Notes under the pieces: generated by a model | The model's database searches: none | The model's input: the letters and a program-made list of their open reading frames with translations, nothing else | Told to the model about the DNA's origin: nothing | Position numbers and translations under genes: made by a program | In this document: piece by piece, positions 63,112-64,000 of the stretch | How positions within the stretch are numbered: position 1 is the stretch's first letter | Layout: every line of letters starts with the position of its first letter | From: an uncultured Paracoccaceae bacterium | Lineage (GTDB): Bacteria; Pseudomonadota; Alphaproteobacteria; Rhodobacterales; Rhodobacteraceae | Length of the DNA stretch: 64,000 nt | Direction of reading: 5' to 3' | NCBI GenBank assembly: GCA_947494445.1 | Contig: CANLVD010000003.1 | Coordinates: 62,001-126,000, forward strand

Positions 63112-64000
63112 ATGAGCACCTTTCAAGATAATCTGCGCGTCGGCGGCGCACCGGAAGGCTTTGATGCAAAGCTGCTGGGCGAGCTGGTCACAAAGACCGA
63201 AGGCCCGGTCGTTCATGTCGCGCGCGATGACAAGCGGATGGCTGCTATGCGGGCAGCGTTAGGCTTCTTTGCGCCCGGTTTGCCGGTGTTCGAGTTTCCC
63301 GCTTGGGATTGCGTGGCCTACGACCGGGTGTCTCCGGCGGCCGATATCTCAGCGGCCAGAATGGCAACGCTTGCTGCTCTGGCAGACGGGTTTGACCGAC
63401 CAGCCATCGTACTGACGACACTGAACGCCGCAATGCAGCGCGTGCCATCGCGGGACACCATCGAAGGGGCGAGTTTCATTGCCGAGGTTGACCGGCAGAT
63501 CGATGTCGATGCGCTGAAATCCTTTCTAGCCCGCATGGGCTTCAGTCAGGCGCATACGGTTATGGAGCCCGGCGATTTCGCGGTCAGGGGCGGGATCATC
63601 GACATCTACGCTCCGGGGCAGGGTGGGCCCGTGCGGCTTGATCTGTTCGGCGATGTGCTCGAAGGGGTCAGACGGTTCGATCCCGAAACCCAGCGCACCA
63701 TTGAGAAGATCACAAGGGTCGAGCTTTCACCCGTCTCTGAAGTCATTCTTGACGATGCCTCTATTCAGCGGTTTCGCCAGACGTATCGCGCAACCTTTGG
63801 CGCCGCAGGCACTGATGATCCGCTTTATGAGGCGGTCAGTGCAGGGCGCAAACATCAGGGTATGGAGCACTGGGTGCCGTTTTTTCATGCATCTATGGAT
63901 ACGCTGTTTGATTACCTTCCGGGTCGACCTGTGATGCTTGATGATCAGATTCCAGCCCAACAGACCGCCCGGTGGGACAGCATCAGCGATCAGTATCAGA
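63112..64000 (+). CDS. mfd: Transcription-repair coupling factor, N-terminal part (3' end outside window)
   Basis: Mfd removes stalled RNA polymerase and recruits UvrA to lesions. The first 296 residues are present and run off the right edge. The UvrB-like damage-recognition fold is clear: FEFPAWDCVAYDRVSPAADI, ARMATLAAL, VLTTLNAAMQRVPSR, FLARMGFSQAHTVMEPGDFA, then VRGGIIDIYAPGQ and VRLDLFGDVLEGVRRFDPET. These match domains D1a-D2-D1b of TRCF. The RecG-like helicase part lies beyond the window. Confidence 0.95.
   Translation, partial: MSTFQDNLRVGGAPEGFDAKLLGELVTKTEGPVVHVARDDKRMAAMRAALGFFAPGLPVFEFPAWDCVAYDRVSPAADISAARMATLAALADGFDRPAIVLTTLNAAMQRVPSRDTIEGASFIAEVDRQIDVDALKSFLARMGFSQAHTVMEPGDFAVRGGIIDIYAPGQGGPVRLDLFGDVLEGVRRFDPETQRTIEKITRVELSPVSEVILDDASIQRFRQTYRATFGAAGTDDPLYEAVSAGRKHQGMEHWVPFFHASMDTLFDYLPGRPVMLDDQIPAQQTARWDSISDQYQ

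Noticed and set aside
1-64000. CRISPR arrays, rRNA genes, insertion sequences
   Set aside because: No regularly spaced direct repeats, rRNA signature or transposase motif was seen anywhere in the window.

Overview
The window is about 60% GC, densely packed chromosomal DNA, and reads as core genome of an alphaproteobacterium of the Rhodobacterales (roseobacter group). The basis is the gene content and order: separate glyQ/glyS with a small membrane protein between them, ctrA next to a sciP-type gene, rodZ-ispG-prfA-prmC-DUF4167, the rsmA-pdxA-surA-lptD-lptG-lptF chain, a histidine-tagged CcmE, and argC beside ccm genes. I cannot name genus or species from the sequence alone. No transposase, integrase of phage type, CRISPR array or rRNA was seen. 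One tRNA is present, best read as tRNA-Ile(CAU).

Layout. 1-5.5 kb: end of glyQ, a small membrane protein, glyS and a pyruvate,phosphate-dikinase-like protein with a degenerate ATP half. 5.8-10.1 kb: a SleB-type cell wall hydrolase converging on a leftward nadA, CAP-domain and nadB group. 10.2-15.0 kb: a CorC-type membrane protein, a phosphoesterase-like protein, and a 44-aa membrane protein / secreted helical protein / xerD operon. 15.1-20.8 kb: aroK-aroB, a DMT transporter and radical SAM pair, an acyltransferase and argC. 20.8-26.3 kb: ccmE and ccmF-ccmH, separated by 2.6 kb holding an endolysin/holin pair of the gene-transfer-agent (GTA) lysis type, phzF and a small lipoprotein. 26.4-33.4 kb: an enoyl-CoA hydratase, glnE, a deacetylase-family protein, an HpcH/HpaI aldolase, a small protein, and a SAF-domain dehydrogenase behind two palindromes. 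33.5-37.4 kb: M20 dipeptidase, mnmA, sciP and ctrA. 37.5-44.2 kb: DUF1295, rodZ, ispG, DUF1499, prfA, prmC, DUF4167. 44.2-53.7 kb: the outer-membrane biogenesis operon (lptF-lptG-lptD-surA-pdxA-rsmA) divergent from pepA-holC. 53.7-64 kb: an aspartic protease, MarC, ABC-F, ndk, purM-purN-TfoX_C, the tRNA, a three-gene SCO1 module, hemB, a membrane protein and the start of mfd.

Most genes are housekeeping and tightly coupled; ATGA or TGATG overlaps are very common, so transcription is probably in long operons. The most notable link within the window is regulatory. A perfect TTAA-N7-TTAA CtrA-type site lies just upstream of the endolysin/holin pair, and ctrA with its antagonist-type gene sciP lies 15 kb away. 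In Rhodobacter capsulatus, CtrA is known to control GTA production and release, so this pair is a strong candidate lysis cassette for a GTA encoded elsewhere.

Other items worth a second look are a hairpin element present twice with different but complementary stems, two near-palindromic operators upstream of the SAF-domain dehydrogenase, hairpins that would hide the ribosome-binding sites of the CAP gene and nadB, and a SCO1 operon with two uncharacterised cysteine-containing exported proteins. No search or folding program was run; family assignments rest on motifs and overall resemblance recognised by eye.
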